From Spiribacter roseus (lineage in GTDB: Bacteria > Pseudomonadota > Gammaproteobacteria > Nitrococcales > Nitrococcaceae): a stretch of 64,000 bases of DNA. Where the stretch lies: positions 1,585,001 to 1,649,000 of the forward strand of contig NZ_CP016382.1 of the NCBI RefSeq assembly GCF_002813635.1, read 5' to 3'. The position numbers were made by a program, and so were the translations under genes. Below the pieces are notes generated by a model, which did no database searches, was not told the origin of the DNA, and saw only the letters and a list, made by a program, of their open reading frames with translations. Shown here one piece after another: positions 19,191 through 28,985 of the stretch; positions within the stretch are counted from its first letter, which is position 1; the number at the start of each line of letters is the position of its first letter.

Positions 19191-19718
19191 TCAGCCGCCG
19201 AACCGCTGGATGGAATCGTTGATCTCGGCAACCGCGGCTTCCCGGTCCTTCCAGCCGTTCACCCGCACCCACTTGCCGGGCTCCAGGTCCTTGTAGCGCT
19301 CAAAGAAATGGCTGATCTGCTCGAGCAGCAACGGCGGCAGGTCCTCCGGCGCATTCACGGCATCGTAGATCGGCGTGAGCTTGCTGATCGGCACGCACAG
19401 CAGCTTGGCATCCTCGCCACCCTCGTCGGTCATCTCGAGCACGCCGACGGGCCGGCAGCGGATCACCGAACCGACGGCCAGCGGAAAGGGCGTGACCACC
19501 AGGGCGTCCAGCGGGTCACCGTCGCCACAGAGGGTATCGGGGATATAGCCATAGTTGGCCGGGTAGTGCATCGAGGTGCCCATGAACCGATCCACCATGA
19601 TGGCCCCGGAGTCCTTGTCCACCTCGTACTTGATGGGATCGGCATTGGCCGGGATCTCGATGATGATGTTGATGTCGTCCGGCAGGTTCTTGCCGGCGCC
19701 GATGCCCTCGTAGGCCAT
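19191..19718 (-). CDS. ppa: inorganic pyrophosphatase, soluble type
   Basis: Hydrolyses pyrophosphate to drive biosynthesis forward. The 175-residue family I enzyme has the metal-binding signature around [10 protein letters not shown] and the earlier [28 protein letters not shown] and [10 protein letters not shown] also match. A GAGGAGG ribosome site precedes the ATG. It lies 60 bases downstream of a pyrophosphate-dependent phosphofructokinase that uses the same metabolite, and five bases upstream of the cobalamin adenosyltransferase. Confidence 0.96.
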   Translation of the reverse strand: MAYEGIGAGKNLPDDINIIIEIPANADPIKYEVDKDSGAIMVDRFMGTSMHYPANYGYIPDTLCGDGDPLDALVVTPFPLAVGSVIRCRPVGVLEMTDEGGEDAKLLCVPISKLTPIYDAVNAPEDLPPLLLEQISHFFERYKDLEPGKWVRVNGWKDREAAVAEINDSIQRFGG

Positions 19719-19778
19719 GGAAACCTCCTCGTGTGGATGATGCGGATGGCGGCAGTATACGCGGCGGCCGGGCCCGGG

Positions 19779-21038
19779 TCAGTCCCTGAACGGCGGGCAG
19801 CGGGGCGCCACGCGCTCCGCGCGCAGGTGGACGTGCTCGGGCAGTCCGTCGCGGTAGGGCGGATAGTCCTCGCCGGCGATCAGCGGGCGCAGGTACCGCA
19901 GCGCCGCCTCGGTCACGAACAGGTTGTCGGCGTCGATATACTCCGCCGGCATCCGTGCCTCGCGGTTGGCCACATCCGCCAGCGGCACCTGGCCGATGTG
20001 CCAGCGATAGGGCGCGTCGGCGTCGCGGACGATGGTCGGCATGACCGCATTGTGCCCGGCCACGGCGCACTCCACCGCGGCCCGCCCCAGGGCATGGGCC
20101 TGCTCGACATCGGTGGCTGAGGCGATGTGCCGGGCGGCGCGCTGCAGATAATCGGCAATGGCGTAGTGATATTTATAGCCGAGGCGCTCGCGCACCATCG
20201 CCGCAATGGCCGGGGCCACGCCCCCCAGCTGGGCATGGCCGAAGGCATCCCGGGTGCCCTGGTCGGCGACGAACCGGCCGTCGGCGGTGCGCAGCCCCTC
20301 GGAGACCACCACCACGCAATAGCCGATCCGCTCGACACACGCGCGGACCCGCTCCAGAAAGCGCGCCGCATCCAGCGCCACCTCGGGCAGCAGAATGACG
20401 TGCGGCGGGGCCTCCTCGTGGTCGCGGGCCAGTGCCGACGCCGCCGCGATCCAGCCGGCATGCCGCCCCATGGTCTCGAGGATGAACACCCGCGTCGATG
20501 TCTCCGCCATGGACGCCACATCCAGCCCGGCCTCGCGAGTGGCCACGGCGATGTACTTGGCCACCGAGCCAAAACCCGGGCAGGTATCGGTGCCGGGCAG
20601 GTCATTGTCGACGGTCTTGGGCACGCCGATGCAGGTGATCGGATAACCCATGGCCTCGCCGAGCTGCGAGACCTTGTGGGCGGTGTCCTGCGAGTCCCCA
20701 CCGCCGTTGTAGAAGAAATAACCGATGTCGTGGGCGCGGAAGACCTCGATGAGCCGCTCGTACTCGGCGCGGTTCTCGTCCAGGCCCTTCAGCTTGTAGC
20801 GCGCCGAGCCAAAGGCCCCGCCGGGGGTATAGCGCAGGGCGGCGATGCTCTCGGCCGATTCCCGGCCAGTGTCGATGAGCTGCTCATCCAGCGCCCCCAG
20901 GATGCCGTTGACGCCGGCATAAACGGTGTTGATGGCCTCGGGATGGTCCCGGGCGGCCTCGATCACGCCGGCGGCGCTGGCATTGATCACCGCAGTGACG
21001 CCGCCCGACTGGGCATAGAAGGCATTTCTGGCAGGCAT
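19779..21038 (-). CDS. pfp: pyrophosphate-dependent 6-phosphofructokinase
   Basis: Reversible phosphorylation of fructose-6-phosphate using PPi instead of ATP. The 419-residue protein has the PFK pattern FYNGGGDSQDTAHKVS, where the aspartate replaces the glycine of ATP enzymes, and PKTVDNDLPGTD, whose lysine replaces another ATP-site glycine. Both residues are the known markers of PPi use. MGRHAGWIAA for the substrate site is also present. ATG 21038 gives MPARNAFYAQSGG; a longer frame reaching 21077 would enter cfa. It is immediately upstream of ppa. Confidence 0.92.
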   Translation of the reverse strand: MPARNAFYAQSGGVTAVINASAAGVIEAARDHPEAINTVYAGVNGILGALDEQLIDTGRESAESIAALRYTPGGAFGSARYKLKGLDENRAEYERLIEVFRAHDIGYFFYNGGGDSQDTAHKVSQLGEAMGYPITCIGVPKTVDNDLPGTDTCPGFGSVAKYIAVATREAGLDVASMAETSTRVFILETMGRHAGWIAAASALARDHEEAPPHVILLPEVALDAARFLERVRACVERIGYCVVVVSEGLRTADGRFVADQGTRDAFGHAQLGGVAPAIAAMVRERLGYKYHYAIADYLQRAARHIASATDVEQAHALGRAAVECAVAGHNAVMPTIVRDADAPYRWHIGQVPLADVANREARMPAEYIDADNLFVTEAALRYLRPLIAGEDYPPYRDGLPEHVHLRAERVAPRCPPFRD

Positions 21039-21073
21039 GTGGACTCCCCTTCCCCGTGTTTTGCGGGAGTCTA

Positions 21074-22258
21074 TCAAGCGCCGGGCGCTGCAGCCTCATG
21101 CAGATAGTCACGGCACAGCGGGACCGCGGTCTGATCCATCGCCAGCTGGATCTGGAAGACCACCAGACCGCGATGATGGAAGGCCGCCTCGCTGGCGGCC
21201 AGATAGAACTCCCACATGCGACAGAAGCGCTCGCCCTTCTCGGCCGCCACCCGCTCGCGCACCGCCTGGAAGCGCTCGTACCAGGCCGCCAGGGTGTAGG
21301 CATAGTGCAGGCGCAGGACCTCGAGATCGGTCACTCCGATCTGCTGGCGTTCGATCGCGGCACTGGTCTCGGACAGCGAGGGGATGTAACCGCCGGGGAA
21401 GATATAGCGACGGATCCACGGGTTGGTCACCCCGGGCCGCCCGAGCCGGCCGATGGTGTGCAGCAGCGCCACGCCGTCGGCGGTCAGATGGTCGCGCAGC
21501 CCGGCAAAGAAGGTGTCGTAGTAGCGCGCCCCGACGTGCTCGAACATGCCCACGCTGACGATGCGCTCAAAGCGCTCGGGGACGTCGCGATAGTCCTGGA
21601 TGCGGATTTCCACGCGGTCTTCGCAGCCGTGCTCACGCACGCGATCGCGGGCCACCCGGGCCTGCTCTTCGGACAGCGTCAGTCCGACCACCTCGACACC
21701 GGCCTGTTCGGCCAGCTCGATGGCAAGACCGCCCCAGCCGCAGCCGATGTCCAGCACCCGCTGTCCCGGCCTGAGGCAGAGCTTGCGGCGGATCAGGGCA
21801 CGCTTCGCCGCCTGCGCCGACTCCAGGTCGGTGACACCCGGCGGCCAGTAGGCGCAGGAGTACTGCATGTCGGTATCAAGAAAGCAGCGGAACAGCCACT
21901 CGTCGATGTCGTAGTGATGAGCCACATTGCGCCGGCTTGCCGCGCGCCGGTTCCACTGCTGGAGCGGACGCAGCACCGAGGTCATCAACCGCCTGCCGCC
22001 TCCGGCCTCGGCGCCGTCGAAATTGCCCATCAGCACGGCCAGCAGGGTGCGCAGGTCCGGGGTGCTCCAGCCGCCTTCCATGTAGGTCTGACCCAGCATG
22101 AAGTCGGGATCCGCCGGCACCCGCCGCTCGACCTGCGGGTCGTGGATGGTCAGCCGCGCCGCGGGCTCAGCGCGGCCGAACTGGCGGGTCTCACCCTCGC
22201 GGCGCTCCAGCGTCAGGCTGCCGGTGTGGATGCCTTCACCGAATAGATGGTCAAGCAT
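21074..22258 (-). CDS. cfa: cyclopropane-fatty-acyl-phospholipid synthase
   Basis: Methylates the double bonds of membrane phospholipid acyl chains from S-adenosylmethionine, a response to acid, salt or stationary phase. The 394-residue protein has the SAM motif VLDIGCGWGGLAIELAE and the Cfa signatures HYDIDEWLFRCFLDTDMQYS and GMFEHVGARYYDTFF. It also has YIFPGGYIPSLSE. Its 5' region (22259-22376) is shared with a divergent membrane-protein gene. The overlap of the pfp upstream extension with this gene was not credited. Confidence 0.95.
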   Translation of the reverse strand: MLDHLFGEGIHTGSLTLERREGETRQFGRAEPAARLTIHDPQVERRVPADPDFMLGQTYMEGGWSTPDLRTLLAVLMGNFDGAEAGGGRRLMTSVLRPLQQWNRRAASRRNVAHHYDIDEWLFRCFLDTDMQYSCAYWPPGVTDLESAQAAKRALIRRKLCLRPGQRVLDIGCGWGGLAIELAEQAGVEVVGLTLSEEQARVARDRVREHGCEDRVEIRIQDYRDVPERFERIVSVGMFEHVGARYYDTFFAGLRDHLTADGVALLHTIGRLGRPGVTNPWIRRYIFPGGYIPSLSETSAAIERQQIGVTDLEVLRLHYAYTLAAWYERFQAVRERVAAEKGERFCRMWEFYLAASEAAFHHRGLVVFQIQLAMDQTAVPLCRDYLHEAAAPGA

Positions 22259-22376
22259 GGAGTCCCTCCCTCGCGACGCGGCCCGAATTACTCGTTAACA
22301 TGCATGCAACCGCAATCGGGTCGCCACGTACAAGCCCACTGCCCTGATCCGCCCGCCACGGACGAGTCGAAACACC

Positions 22377-22883
22377 ATGTCACAGCGCACCACCCTGCAG
22401 ACCCTGACCGCCCTTGTACTGCTGCGCGCCGGCCCGCAGGACCTGCCGTTTTCAACCGGTCTGATGGGCGCCGCCATTGCCGCGACGGCCGTCATCAACG
22501 TGCCGATCATCCAGCGCTTTACCCCCGATACCAGCGCCCTGCTGCAGATCAGCCTGCTGGCGGTCTATAACCTCGCGTTTCTGGGGGTCGTCCTGTGGCT
22601 CACCGGCAGAGGGCCCCGTTTCATCCAGAGTGCGACGGCCCTGTTCGGCGCCGATGCGGTGATTTCGCTGGTGGGCCTGCCGGTGCTCATGCTGATCGGC
22701 CGCCCGGACGAGGCCAGTGCCCTGGGCGCGCTGGCCTTCCTCGGCCTGCTGGTGTGGAACATCGCCGTGGTCAGCCACATCTTTCGGGCAACCCTGGAAT
22801 GGGCGACGCCCCTCAGTCTGGGGCTGACCCTTGCTTATATCTTTGGCGGCAGTGCCTTCGTGCGCATGGCGGCCGGGCTATGA
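22377..22883 (+). CDS. unrecognised five-helix membrane protein upstream of mpl
   Basis: A 168-residue protein that I do not recognise beyond being an integral membrane protein. About five hydrophobic stretches are visible (around residues 5-20, 25-45, 57-75, 90-108 and 115-165), with few charged residues between them and RFIQSATALFGADAV as the longest polar loop. Its stop overlaps the mpl start by ATGA, so it is translated together with a peptidoglycan-recycling ligase. A role near the cell envelope is a weak inference from that neighbour. Confidence 0.75.
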   Translation: MSQRTTLQTLTALVLLRAGPQDLPFSTGLMGAAIAATAVINVPIIQRFTPDTSALLQISLLAVYNLAFLGVVLWLTGRGPRFIQSATALFGADAVISLVGLPVLMLIGRPDEASALGALAFLGLLVWNIAVVSHIFRATLEWATPLSLGLTLAYIFGGSAFVRMAAGL

Positions 22884-24247
22884 GTCATGTCCACATCCTG
22901 GGCATTGGCGGGACGTTCATGGCCGGCCTCGCCGTGCTCGCCCGCGAGGCCGGCTACCGCGTGACCGGTCAGGATGGCCCACTGTATCCACCCATGAGCG
23001 ATGTCCTCGCGCGCGCCGGCGTCGAGGTCCATACCGGCTATGAGCGGCTCGTGCATGCCGATGACGCCGATCAAGTGATAATCGGCAACGCCCTGTCACG
23101 CGGCAACGCGGCGGTGGAGGCGGTGCTCGACCGCGGTCTCGACTACGACTCGGGGCCGGCCTGGCTGGCCCGGCACATCCTCCGCGGGCGCTGGGTCATC
23201 GCCGTGGCCGGCACCCACGGCAAGACCACCACCGCCAGCCTGGTGGCCTGGCTGCTGGAAGCGGCCGGCCTCGAGCCGGGCTTCCTGATCGGTGGCGTGC
23301 CCGAGAACTTCGCCACACCGGCGCGCCTCGGCCGCTCGCCTTTCTTTGTCGTCGAGGCGGATGAATACGACACCGCCTTTTTCGATAAGCGCTCGAAGTT
23401 CGTGCATTTTCGCCCGCGGACCCTGGTCCTGAACAACCTGGAGTTTGATCACGCCGACATCTTCGCCGATCTCGCCGCGATCAAGCGCCAGTTCCATCAT
23501 CTGCTACGCACGGTACCCGGCACCGGCGGCATCGTGGTGAACGCCGATGACGCCGCCCTGGCGGACGTCCTGGCGGCGGGCTGCTGGAGCGGGACGATCC
23601 GCTTTGGCCAGGGCGACGACTGCGACTTCCCCCTGCATGCCGCCGCCGATGGCTGGCAGCTGGGGGACTGGCACTGGCGCGCGCCGCTGCCCGGCCGGCA
23701 CAACGCCATGAACACCGCCGCCGCCCTGCTTGCAGCGCGCCATGCCGGCCTGTCCATGGCCGATGGCATCGCCGCACTGGCCGGCTTCCGGGGTGTCCGC
23801 CGGCGTCTGCAACGGCGTGGCGAGGCCGCTGGTGTCGAGGTTCTGGATGATTTCGCCCATCACCCCACGGCCATTGCAGCCACCCTCGAGGCCCTCGCCA
23901 CCGACACCCGGCCCGGGCGGCTGATCGTGGTGCTCGAGCCCCGCTCCAACACCATGCGCCAGGGGGTCCACCAGCACCGCCTGGGCGATGCCCTTGAGGC
24001 GGCGGATCAGGCCTTCGTCCTGGCAGCGCCCGATCTGGACTGGGATGTCGGCGCCGCGCTCGCCCCGCTCGGCGCCCGTGGCCATTGGCGCGCCGACCTG
24101 CAGGCCCTGATTGACGCGATCCTTGCCGCCGTTCAGCCCGGCGATCGGGTGGTGGTCATGAGCAATGGCGGCTTCGGTGGCATCCACGAGCGACTGCTCG
24201 CCGGACTCGCCAGCAGCGCATCCACCTGCGCGGGATCGGGTCGGTAG
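22880..24247 (+). CDS. mpl: murein peptide ligase Mpl
   Basis: Joins recycled L-Ala-gamma-D-Glu-meso-DAP tripeptide to UDP-MurNAc. The 455-residue Mur-ligase protein starts MSHVHILGIGGTFMAGLAVL, with the ATP loop AGTHGKTTTASLVAW near residue 113. Mpl-specific VEADEYDTAFFDKRSKFVHF follows. The end, [18 protein letters not shown], matches E. coli Mpl. ATG 22880 forms an ATGA overlap with the preceding membrane-protein gene. The last 115 bases overlap the 3' end of the convergent DedA-PAP2 gene. With anmK and the M23 peptidase it makes a third murein-turnover gene here. Confidence 0.95.
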   Translation: MSHVHILGIGGTFMAGLAVLAREAGYRVTGQDGPLYPPMSDVLARAGVEVHTGYERLVHADDADQVIIGNALSRGNAAVEAVLDRGLDYDSGPAWLARHILRGRWVIAVAGTHGKTTTASLVAWLLEAAGLEPGFLIGGVPENFATPARLGRSPFFVVEADEYDTAFFDKRSKFVHFRPRTLVLNNLEFDHADIFADLAAIKRQFHHLLRTVPGTGGIVVNADDAALADVLAAGCWSGTIRFGQGDDCDFPLHAAADGWQLGDWHWRAPLPGRHNAMNTAAALLAARHAGLSMADGIAALAGFRGVRRRLQRRGEAAGVEVLDDFAHHPTAIAATLEALATDTRPGRLIVVLEPRSNTMRQGVHQHRLGDALEAADQAFVLAAPDLDWDVGAALAPLGARGHWRADLQALIDAILAAVQPGDRVVVMSNGGFGGIHERLLAGLASSASTCAGSGR

Positions 24248-26052
24248 CGGCGCAGTCGTGGCAACAGGACACCGGGCTTGATCACGGCCCGTTCCAGATC
24301 GATCAGCCAGAGCCGCTCACCGTCATCGGCCCGCGCCTGCCAGGCCCGCAGCACCCAGCGCTGACGGGCATTCTCACCCACGCTTATCCAGACATGGTCG
24401 GGGCGATGGCCGGCATGCCAGCGCGGCAGCACCGGCAGTCGGGCGGCATCGGGCCGCGGGCTGATCCAGCGCAGCGCGCTCTGCCAGCGCCACGCCGGCG
24501 GCGATGTCCAGCCCGGCTCCGGCGGTTGCCAGTCGCTGGCTTCAATGACCGCGACGAACGGCGCCGCCGGGCCGGCGAGGCCCAGCCGCTGACTGGCGGG
24601 CTCAGGCCATGGTGATCCGGGCGGATAGCGGTCCAGCGGATCCGGCCAATCCAGCACGGCCGCACCGGCGGCGGCCAGGACCAGCACGCCCGCCGACACG
24701 CTCACCGCTGCCGGAAACCGCGGTGGACGGCGCTTGCCCGTGGCGGCCAGAGCGGGCAGCGCGCCCAGCACCACGCCCAGACTGATCCCCGCCACCAGAT
24801 CCATCGGCCAATGCACCCCCAGCACCAGCCGCGACCCGGCCACTGCCGCCACCCCCACACCCGCCAGCGCCATCAACCCGCGGTAGGGCCCACGCGCGGA
24901 CAGCGGCAGCAGCGTCAGCCAGGCGGTGACAAGCGCCGCGATCGCGGCGGCATGCACACTGGGGTAGGCGCCACTCCAGCCGGCCGTGCCGGTCAGCGCG
25001 GCAGGCCGCGGCAACCCCAGCCCATGCTTGAGCGCCAGTCCCAGGGCAACGGCCAGCAACACGCCCAGCAGGGCATGCACCGCACGGCGAGCCTGGCCCT
25101 GCCAGGCCAGCAGCGCGGCCAGTGCCAGGGTGGCGAGGGCAATCGGCAGGCTGCCACCGGCCTGAGTCAGCCACCAGGCGAACGCCTGCAGGGATTCGCT
25201 GCGCTGGGCATCAAACAGCGCGACCGCCCCGCGCTCCCAGCCTGCCGGCGCGGGGGCGAGGACCGCCCGGGACAGCGTCGCGATCACCCCCAGCAGGGCC
25301 AGCCACCACAGCCAGCCCTCGCGGTGGCGCAGCGCCCGGACGGCGGCATGCGGTCCATGCAGCCAACGGCGCCAGTCACCCGGCGGCGGATGACGGCCGA
25401 TGGCCCGCGCCACCCGGTTGCCCAGCAGGCGCAGCGGCCGATCGATACGCGGGATCAACCAGCGCAGCAGCAGAAATCCCCCAAACCCCAGGGCCAGCCA
25501 CGCCACCAACCGCCCCATGACCTCCATGGCCAGGGCCAGCGACGCGCCAAAAACGATCCCCGGGAGCAGATAGGCGGGTGCCCAGCCGATGGCCGAGCCC
25601 ACATTGGCCAGCAGGAACCGCCCTGGCGGCATCCCCAGCATCCCCACCACGGCCGGGATCACCGGGCGCACCGGACCGATGAAGCGACCCAGCACCACGC
25701 TCTTGCCGCCGTGGCGCAGGAACAGCTGCTCGGCCCGATCCATGGCCTGGGGATAGCGTCGCACCAGCGGCAGGGTGCGCAGCTGATCACGGTAATGGCG
25801 GCCCAGCCAGTAACTGAGTGAATCACCGACGATGGCGCCGGCCATGGCCCATAGCAGCATGGGCAGGATCGCGATATTGCTGCCGCCCACCGCCGCGCCG
25901 GCGAGGAACATCAGCACGGCACCGGGGACGATCAGCCCGACCAGCGCCAGCGACTCAGTCAACGCAATCAGGCCAATGATCACCCCGGCCCAGCCGGGGT
26001 TGACCGAGAGCCACTCGAACAGTGGCTCAAGCGCTGATTCGAGACTGCTCAC
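24133..26052 (-). CDS. DedA-PAP2-LssY fusion membrane protein
   Basis: A 639-residue multi-domain membrane protein. The N-terminal 200 residues are DedA-like ([16 protein letters not shown] and [17 protein letters not shown]). The middle is a PAP2 phosphatase with KHGLGLPRP (about residue 340), YPSVHAA and [12 protein letters not shown] (about residue 408), giving the three PAP2 motifs. The C-terminal 130 residues resemble the LssY C-terminal domain. It probably acts on a lipid phosphate, but the substrate is unknown. It starts with a GTG at 26052 that overlaps the hemL stop (GTGA). The last ~35 codons are antisense to the end of mpl. Confidence 0.85.
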   Translation of the reverse strand: MSSLESALEPLFEWLSVNPGWAGVIIGLIALTESLALVGLIVPGAVLMFLAGAAVGGSNIAILPMLLWAMAGAIVGDSLSYWLGRHYRDQLRTLPLVRRYPQAMDRAEQLFLRHGGKSVVLGRFIGPVRPVIPAVVGMLGMPPGRFLLANVGSAIGWAPAYLLPGIVFGASLALAMEVMGRLVAWLALGFGGFLLLRWLIPRIDRPLRLLGNRVARAIGRHPPPGDWRRWLHGPHAAVRALRHREGWLWWLALLGVIATLSRAVLAPAPAGWERGAVALFDAQRSESLQAFAWWLTQAGGSLPIALATLALAALLAWQGQARRAVHALLGVLLAVALGLALKHGLGLPRPAALTGTAGWSGAYPSVHAAAIAALVTAWLTLLPLSARGPYRGLMALAGVGVAAVAGSRLVLGVHWPMDLVAGISLGVVLGALPALAATGKRRPPRFPAAVSVSAGVLVLAAAGAAVLDWPDPLDRYPPGSPWPEPASQRLGLAGPAAPFVAVIEASDWQPPEPGWTSPPAWRWQSALRWISPRPDAARLPVLPRWHAGHRPDHVWISVGENARQRWVLRAWQARADDGERLWLIDLERAVIKPGVLLPRLRRYRPDPAQVDALLASPASSRSWMPPKPPLLMTTTRSPG

Positions 26053-27332
26053 AGATCGGCGAACACCTGCTCAGCGGCATCCAGGGTATGCCGAAGCGCC
26101 GCCTCGTCATGGGCGGTGGAGACAAAGCCCGCCTCGAAGGCCGACGGGGCCAGATAGACACCCGCATCGAGCATGCCGTGGAAAAAGCGCACGAAGCGAT
26201 CGCCATCACAGGCGGCGACATCCTCGAAGCCCACCACCGAATCGCGGTCGGTGAAGAACAGGCCGAACATGGTCCCGGCCTGATGGGTCCTGAGCGCCAC
26301 GCCGGCACGGGCGGCCCGGTCCCGCAGGCCCTCGAGCAGCCGGGCGGTCCATGCCTCGGCCTCAGCATGCACACCCGGCCGGGCAAGCTCGGTGAGGGTG
26401 GTCAGGCCGCTGGCCATGGCCAGCGGATTGCCGGACAGCGTGCCCGCCTGATAGACCGGCCCGGTGGGCGCCAGCCAGTCCATGATCTCAGCGCGCCCGC
26501 CGAGGGCCGCCGTGGGCAGGCCGCCGCCGATGACCTTGCCCAGACAGGTCAGATCCGGATGGATGCCGTACCAGGCCTGGGCACCCCCCAGCGAGGCGCG
26601 GAAGCCGCTCATCACCTCGTCAAAGACCAGCAGCGCGCCGGTGTCATCGCAGACATCCCGCAGCCCCTGCAGGAACTCGGGCAGCGCCGGCACACAGTTC
26701 ATATTGCCGGACACCGGTTCGACCAGTATCGCGGCGAGGCTGTCGCCGTATTCGGCCACCAGCTGCCGGACGCTGTCGATGTCGTTGTAGGGGGCGGTCA
26801 GGGTGGTCTCGGTGACCGCCGCCGGAACCCCCGGTGAGCCGGGAATCCCCAGCGTCAGCACCCCCGAACCGGCCTCCACCAGCAGCGCATCGACATGGCC
26901 GTGGTAGTTGCCGCGAAACTTCAGTACCCGGTCACGGCCGGTGTAGCCGCGGGCCAGGCGCACCGCGCTCATGCAGGCCTCGGTGCCGGAGTTGACCATG
27001 CGCAGGCGCTCCATGCCGGGCATGATCGCCTGGACCTTTCTGGCCAGCTCGGTTTCAAGCTCGGTGGGGGCGCCAAAACTGGTGCCATTGGCGGCGGTCT
27101 GCGCAATGGCATCCACCACCGCCGGGTGGGCATGACCAATGGCGAGGGGGCCATAGGAGAGCACGTAATCGACATACTGTCGGCCATCGACGTCCTCGAT
27201 CCATGCCCCCTGACCGCGGCGCATGAACACGGGGGTACCACCGACGGCCCGGAACGCGCGCACCGCCGAGTTCACGCCCCCGACCAGATACTGGTTCGCC
27301 TCCTCGAAAAGCGCTTCGGATCGATTCGTCAT
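26049..27332 (-). CDS. hemL: glutamate-1-semialdehyde 2,1-aminomutase
   Basis: Makes 5-aminolevulinate from glutamate-1-semialdehyde in the C5 heme pathway. The 427-residue PLP enzyme has the lysine in [17 protein letters not shown] and the upstream [31 protein letters not shown] and [18 protein letters not shown] are also family signatures. ATG 27332 has GGAGA six bases upstream. thiE and rubredoxin lie just upstream, a known gammaproteobacterial arrangement, and the fusion gene follows with a GTGA overlap. Confidence 0.97.
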   Translation of the reverse strand: MTNRSEALFEEANQYLVGGVNSAVRAFRAVGGTPVFMRRGQGAWIEDVDGRQYVDYVLSYGPLAIGHAHPAVVDAIAQTAANGTSFGAPTELETELARKVQAIMPGMERLRMVNSGTEACMSAVRLARGYTGRDRVLKFRGNYHGHVDALLVEAGSGVLTLGIPGSPGVPAAVTETTLTAPYNDIDSVRQLVAEYGDSLAAILVEPVSGNMNCVPALPEFLQGLRDVCDDTGALLVFDEVMSGFRASLGGAQAWYGIHPDLTCLGKVIGGGLPTAALGGRAEIMDWLAPTGPVYQAGTLSGNPLAMASGLTTLTELARPGVHAEAEAWTARLLEGLRDRAARAGVALRTHQAGTMFGLFFTDRDSVVGFEDVAACDGDRFVRFFHGMLDAGVYLAPSAFEAGFVSTAHDEAALRHTLDAAEQVFADL

Positions 27333-27360
27333 GAATTCTCCGCGTGTTGTTTGGGTGGGC

Positions 27361-27996
27361 TCAGGCCGCCGGGCCGAAGCCCCGGTCAATCAGGGTGGCG
27401 GTGGCGGCCTCGATGTCCGGCGCCGCCGATATCGCTTCGACCACGGCCACGGCGTCGGCCCCGGCCGCCGTCACCTCGGCGATGTTACCGGCGTTGATGC
27501 CGCCGATCGCCACCAGCGGGCGGTCCGTGAAGGCCCGCGCCTCGCGGAACACCGACAGCGGCGCCAGTGCCGACTCGGGCTTGGTCGGTGACGGGTAGAG
27601 GCTGCCGAACGCCAGGTAATCGGCCCCGGCCTCAGCGGCCGCCCGGGCCCGGTCAAGATCGGCATAGCAGGACACGCCGATCAGGCGGTCCGGCCCCAGC
27701 GCCGCGCGGGCCGCCGCCACATCGCCATCGTCCCGGCCCAGATGAACGCCGTCCGCCGCCACCGCCCGGGCCAGCGCAATGTCGTCGTTGACGATGAAAC
27801 AGGCACCGACGGCCCGGCACCGGGCGGCCAGCGCCGCCGCTTCGTGCCGCCGGCGCTCGGTGTCATCGGACTTGTCGCGATACTGGACCACCCGGACACC
27901 GCCGCGCAGCGCGGCGGCCACCGCCGTCTCCAAGGGCACGGGCGGCGGCCGGCGGGCGTCAGTGACCATGTAGAGCCCGGTGATCGGACCGGTCAT
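27361..27996 (-). CDS. thiE: thiamine-phosphate synthase
   Basis: Couples the thiazole and pyrimidine halves to make thiamine phosphate. The 211-residue TIM barrel begins [16 protein letters not shown] and has [38 protein letters not shown] (pyrimidine/pyrophosphate site) and the closing glycine motif [17 protein letters not shown] 27996 comes two bases after the rubredoxin stop. The ribosome site is weak, so it may rely on coupling. A longer frame to 28050 would overlap rubredoxin and was rejected. Confidence 0.95.
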   Translation of the reverse strand: MTGPITGLYMVTDARRPPPVPLETAVAAALRGGVRVVQYRDKSDDTERRRHEAAALAARCRAVGACFIVNDDIALARAVAADGVHLGRDDGDVAAARAALGPDRLIGVSCYADLDRARAAAEAGADYLAFGSLYPSPTKPESALAPLSVFREARAFTDRPLVAIGGINAGNIAEVTAAGADAVAVVEAISAAPDIEAATATLIDRGFGPAA

Positions 27997-27998
27997 GA

Positions 27999-28169
27999 TC
28001 AGATCTCGATCATCTCGAAATCGGACTTGCCGGCCCCGCACTCGGGACACACGAAGTCATCGGGGATGTCTTCCCAGCGGGTTCCCGGCTCGATGCCCTC
28101 ATCCGGCAGACCGTCTTCCTCTTCGTAGATCCAGCCGCACACCACGCACATCCAAGAGCGGTATTCCAT
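27999..28169 (-). CDS. rubredoxin (56 residues)
   Basis: A small iron carrier with one Fe bound by four cysteines, an electron donor in the cytoplasm. I read the protein directly. It has two CxxC pairs: [13 protein letters not shown] near residue 8 and [11 protein letters not shown] near residue 41, with the [10 protein letters not shown] linker. Two ATGs are possible. 28169 is favoured because GGAG sits nine bases before it, while the ATG at 28178 touches that site. It is short enough to be missed by an ORF cut-off. thiE and hemL follow on the same strand. Confidence 0.95.
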   Translation of the reverse strand: MEYRSWMCVVCGWIYEEEDGLPDEGIEPGTRWEDIPDDFVCPECGAGKSDFEMIEI

Positions 28170-28211
28170 CGCACCCATCTCCAGTCATTTCTGAGTAGAT
28201 CGTCCAGCGTA

Positions 28212-28985
28212 TCAAGCCATTGGGACACGGACCACGCCCGTGTCGATCCCGCCATCGGCGCGCAGATCCAGCCAGCGAAAGCCGGGCGCCGCGGGGACCG
28301 TCGTAAAGCGCGGCGTGCCCGCCAGGAACTGCGCCGCCGTGGCCGGCGTCGTTAGCATGCGCCGGTCGCGCCAACGGCCATCGAACGCCGTGTGCACATG
28401 CCCGCAGATCATCCCGCGAACCCGCGGATCGGCCGCGACCCGCTCCAGCAGCGCCTCCGGCTCAGCCAGCCCGATGGCATCGAGCCACGGCGTTCCCACC
28501 GGCAGAGGCGGGTGGTGCAGCGCGATCAGGCACCACCGCGTGGCCAACCCGGCCAGTGCCGCGTCCAGCGCCGCCAGCTCATCGGCGCCCAGCCGGCCCG
28601 GGACCTCGCCCACCTGCAGCGAGTCGAGGCTGATCAGGGTCCAGTCCCCCACCGACAGGGTCCGACCGGCGTTGACGGCCTCCCCGGCGAACACCGACTG
28701 CAGCGGTTCGCGGGCGTCGTGGTTGCCGGGCATCACCCGGACGGGTCGGCCAAACGCCTCCAGGATTCCGCGCAGGCGCTCATAGGCCACGACGGCGCCG
28801 TCGTGGACCAGATCGCCGGTATGGACAACCGCTTCAGCGGACGCCAGCCACGGCTGCATGGCCGCGGTCACCGCCCGCAGCCGCGCCTCGGGGATCACGC
28901 CGGCATGCTCGGCGGCGGGGTCCGCGAACAGGTGGGTGTCGGTGATCTGCAAAAGCCGCGGGCCATTGGCCGGGGCCACCGTCAT
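28212..28985 (-). CDS. cpdA: 3',5'-cAMP phosphodiesterase (CpdA-like)
   Basis: A 257-residue metallophosphoesterase likely to hydrolyse cAMP. The binuclear-metal motifs are present in order: ITDTHLF, HTGDLVHDG, PGNHDAR, ALHHPPLP and GHVHTAF. The start is the ATG at 28985, which overlaps the stop of the polysaccharide deacetylase gene (ATGA); a longer frame into that gene was rejected. The cAMP assignment follows from length and family; other phosphodiesters are possible. Confidence 0.85.
   Translation of the reverse strand: MTVAPANGPRLLQITDTHLFADPAAEHAGVIPEARLRAVTAAMQPWLASAEAVVHTGDLVHDGAVVAYERLRGILEAFGRPVRVMPGNHDAREPLQSVFAGEAVNAGRTLSVGDWTLISLDSLQVGEVPGRLGADELAALDAALAGLATRWCLIALHHPPLPVGTPWLDAIGLAEPEALLERVAADPRVRGMICGHVHTAFDGRWRDRRMLTTPATAAQFLAGTPRFTTVPAAPGFRWLDLRADGGIDTGVVRVPMA

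Noticed and set aside
22595-22879. Extension of mpl upstream into the membrane-protein gene
   Set aside because: The conserved N-terminus MSHVHILGIGG begins at 22880, and the extension would read a different frame of the neighbouring gene.
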